From CAZKCI01 sp964584165 (GTDB lineage Bacteria; Auribacterota; Erginobacteria; Erginobacterales; CAZKCI01), in NCBI GenBank assembly GCA_964584165.1, contig CAZOYW010000021.1:1-50820 (forward strand): a stretch of 50,820 nucleotides of DNA, read 5' to 3'. Below are positions 50,735-50,820 of the stretch, one piece after another; positions within the stretch are counted from its first letter, which is position 1, and the number at the start of each line of letters is the position of its first letter. Made by a program: the position numbers and the translations under genes. A model generated the notes under the pieces. It worked only from the letters and a program-made list of their open reading frames with translations. It was not told the origin of the DNA and ran no database searches.

Positions 50735-50820
50735 TGTGGGAGGGCCGTCCTCGGCCCGATCCCGGCTAGCCCGAATTATTCATGAAGATCTGCGATCTTC
50801 ATGAAAAATTCGGGCGGTTG
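50735..50820. repeat. REP-like half-element and inverted repeat at window end
   Basis: TGTGGGAG followed by the hairpin GGCCG-TCCT-CGGCC matches the left half of the REP-like elements at 18607 and 21532; the right half (CTCCCACA) would lie beyond the window. Then comes an inverted repeat with 22-bp arms (50769-50790 and 50794-50815, one mismatch) starting GCCCGAATTATTCATGAAG, related to 49721-49773. A CGCGAAT repeat precedes it (50704-50734). Confidence 0.75.

Overview
This window is roughly 70% G+C by eye (not counted). Genes are densely packed, often with 4-nt stop/start overlaps, and most start codons follow GGAGG-type ribosome sites. It reads as a chromosome segment of an uncultured Gram-negative-type bacterium with heavy signalling (four histidine kinases or hybrids, several receiver proteins, a Hanks-type Ser/Thr kinase) and large secreted multidomain proteins. 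The style recalls PVC-adjacent candidate phyla such as Omnitrophota or Auribacterota, but I could not run a search and no marker gene here fixes the taxon.

Layout. 1-2145 (-): NfeD/YuaF-like protein plus flotillin, cut by the window edge. 2330-3487 (+): DUF362 ferredoxin-type protein. 3546-6266 (-): four-gene signalling operon (two XRE-cupin regulators, a receiver-histidine kinase, a receiver) behind a perfect sigma-70 consensus promoter. 6462-8416: LysM amidase and a D-2-hydroxyacid dehydrogenase. 8516-10945 (-): PAS hybrid kinase and receiver. 11084-15441: DEVD-box helicase, M29 aminopeptidase, small secreted proteins, membrane metallophosphoesterase. 15648-19491 (-): three-subunit molybdenum hydroxylase. 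19650-23923 (-): Ser/Thr kinase with TPR tail, an MscS channel fused to an FHA domain, and a double pseudo-receiver. 24234-26237 (+): secreted GH64-type beta-1,3-glucanase. 26389-30781 (-): two CrtI-family desaturases/oxygenases plus aldehyde dehydrogenase, probably C30 carotenoid end-oxidation. 31221-35195 (+): GAF kinase, NtrC-type regulator and a secreted phospholipase D-like protein that carries its own sigma-54 promoter. 35209-44678 (+): frameshifted lipoprotein, TPR-tailed membrane glycosyltransferase and two large surface proteins. 44800-47584 (-): GT4 and GT39-type glycosyltransferases. 47856-49493 (-): lower-G+C hipBA toxin-antitoxin island. 49770-50675 (-): GT2 glycosyltransferase.

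The most striking signals are two. First, three secreted proteins (24234, 38743, 40623) with unrelated N-terminal parts all end in exactly six tandem repeats of exactly 40 residues, finishing on the last codon. This is a shared 240-residue C-terminal module, perhaps a six-bladed calcium-binding beta-propeller. Two of the three carry long Thr/Pro linkers and sit beside a glycosyltransferase built like the animal TMTC O-mannosyltransferases, suggesting a surface-protein display and glycosylation locus. Second, the spaces between genes hold many families of short tandem arrays (7-, 9- and 10-bp periods), often self-complementary, plus REP-like cruciforms and perfect palindromes. Many of these begin on, or supply, the stop codon of the neighbouring gene.

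No rRNA, tRNA, CRISPR array, transposase or phage gene was recognised. Gene starts were chosen by ribosome-binding site and protein family, and several differ from the longest open frame.
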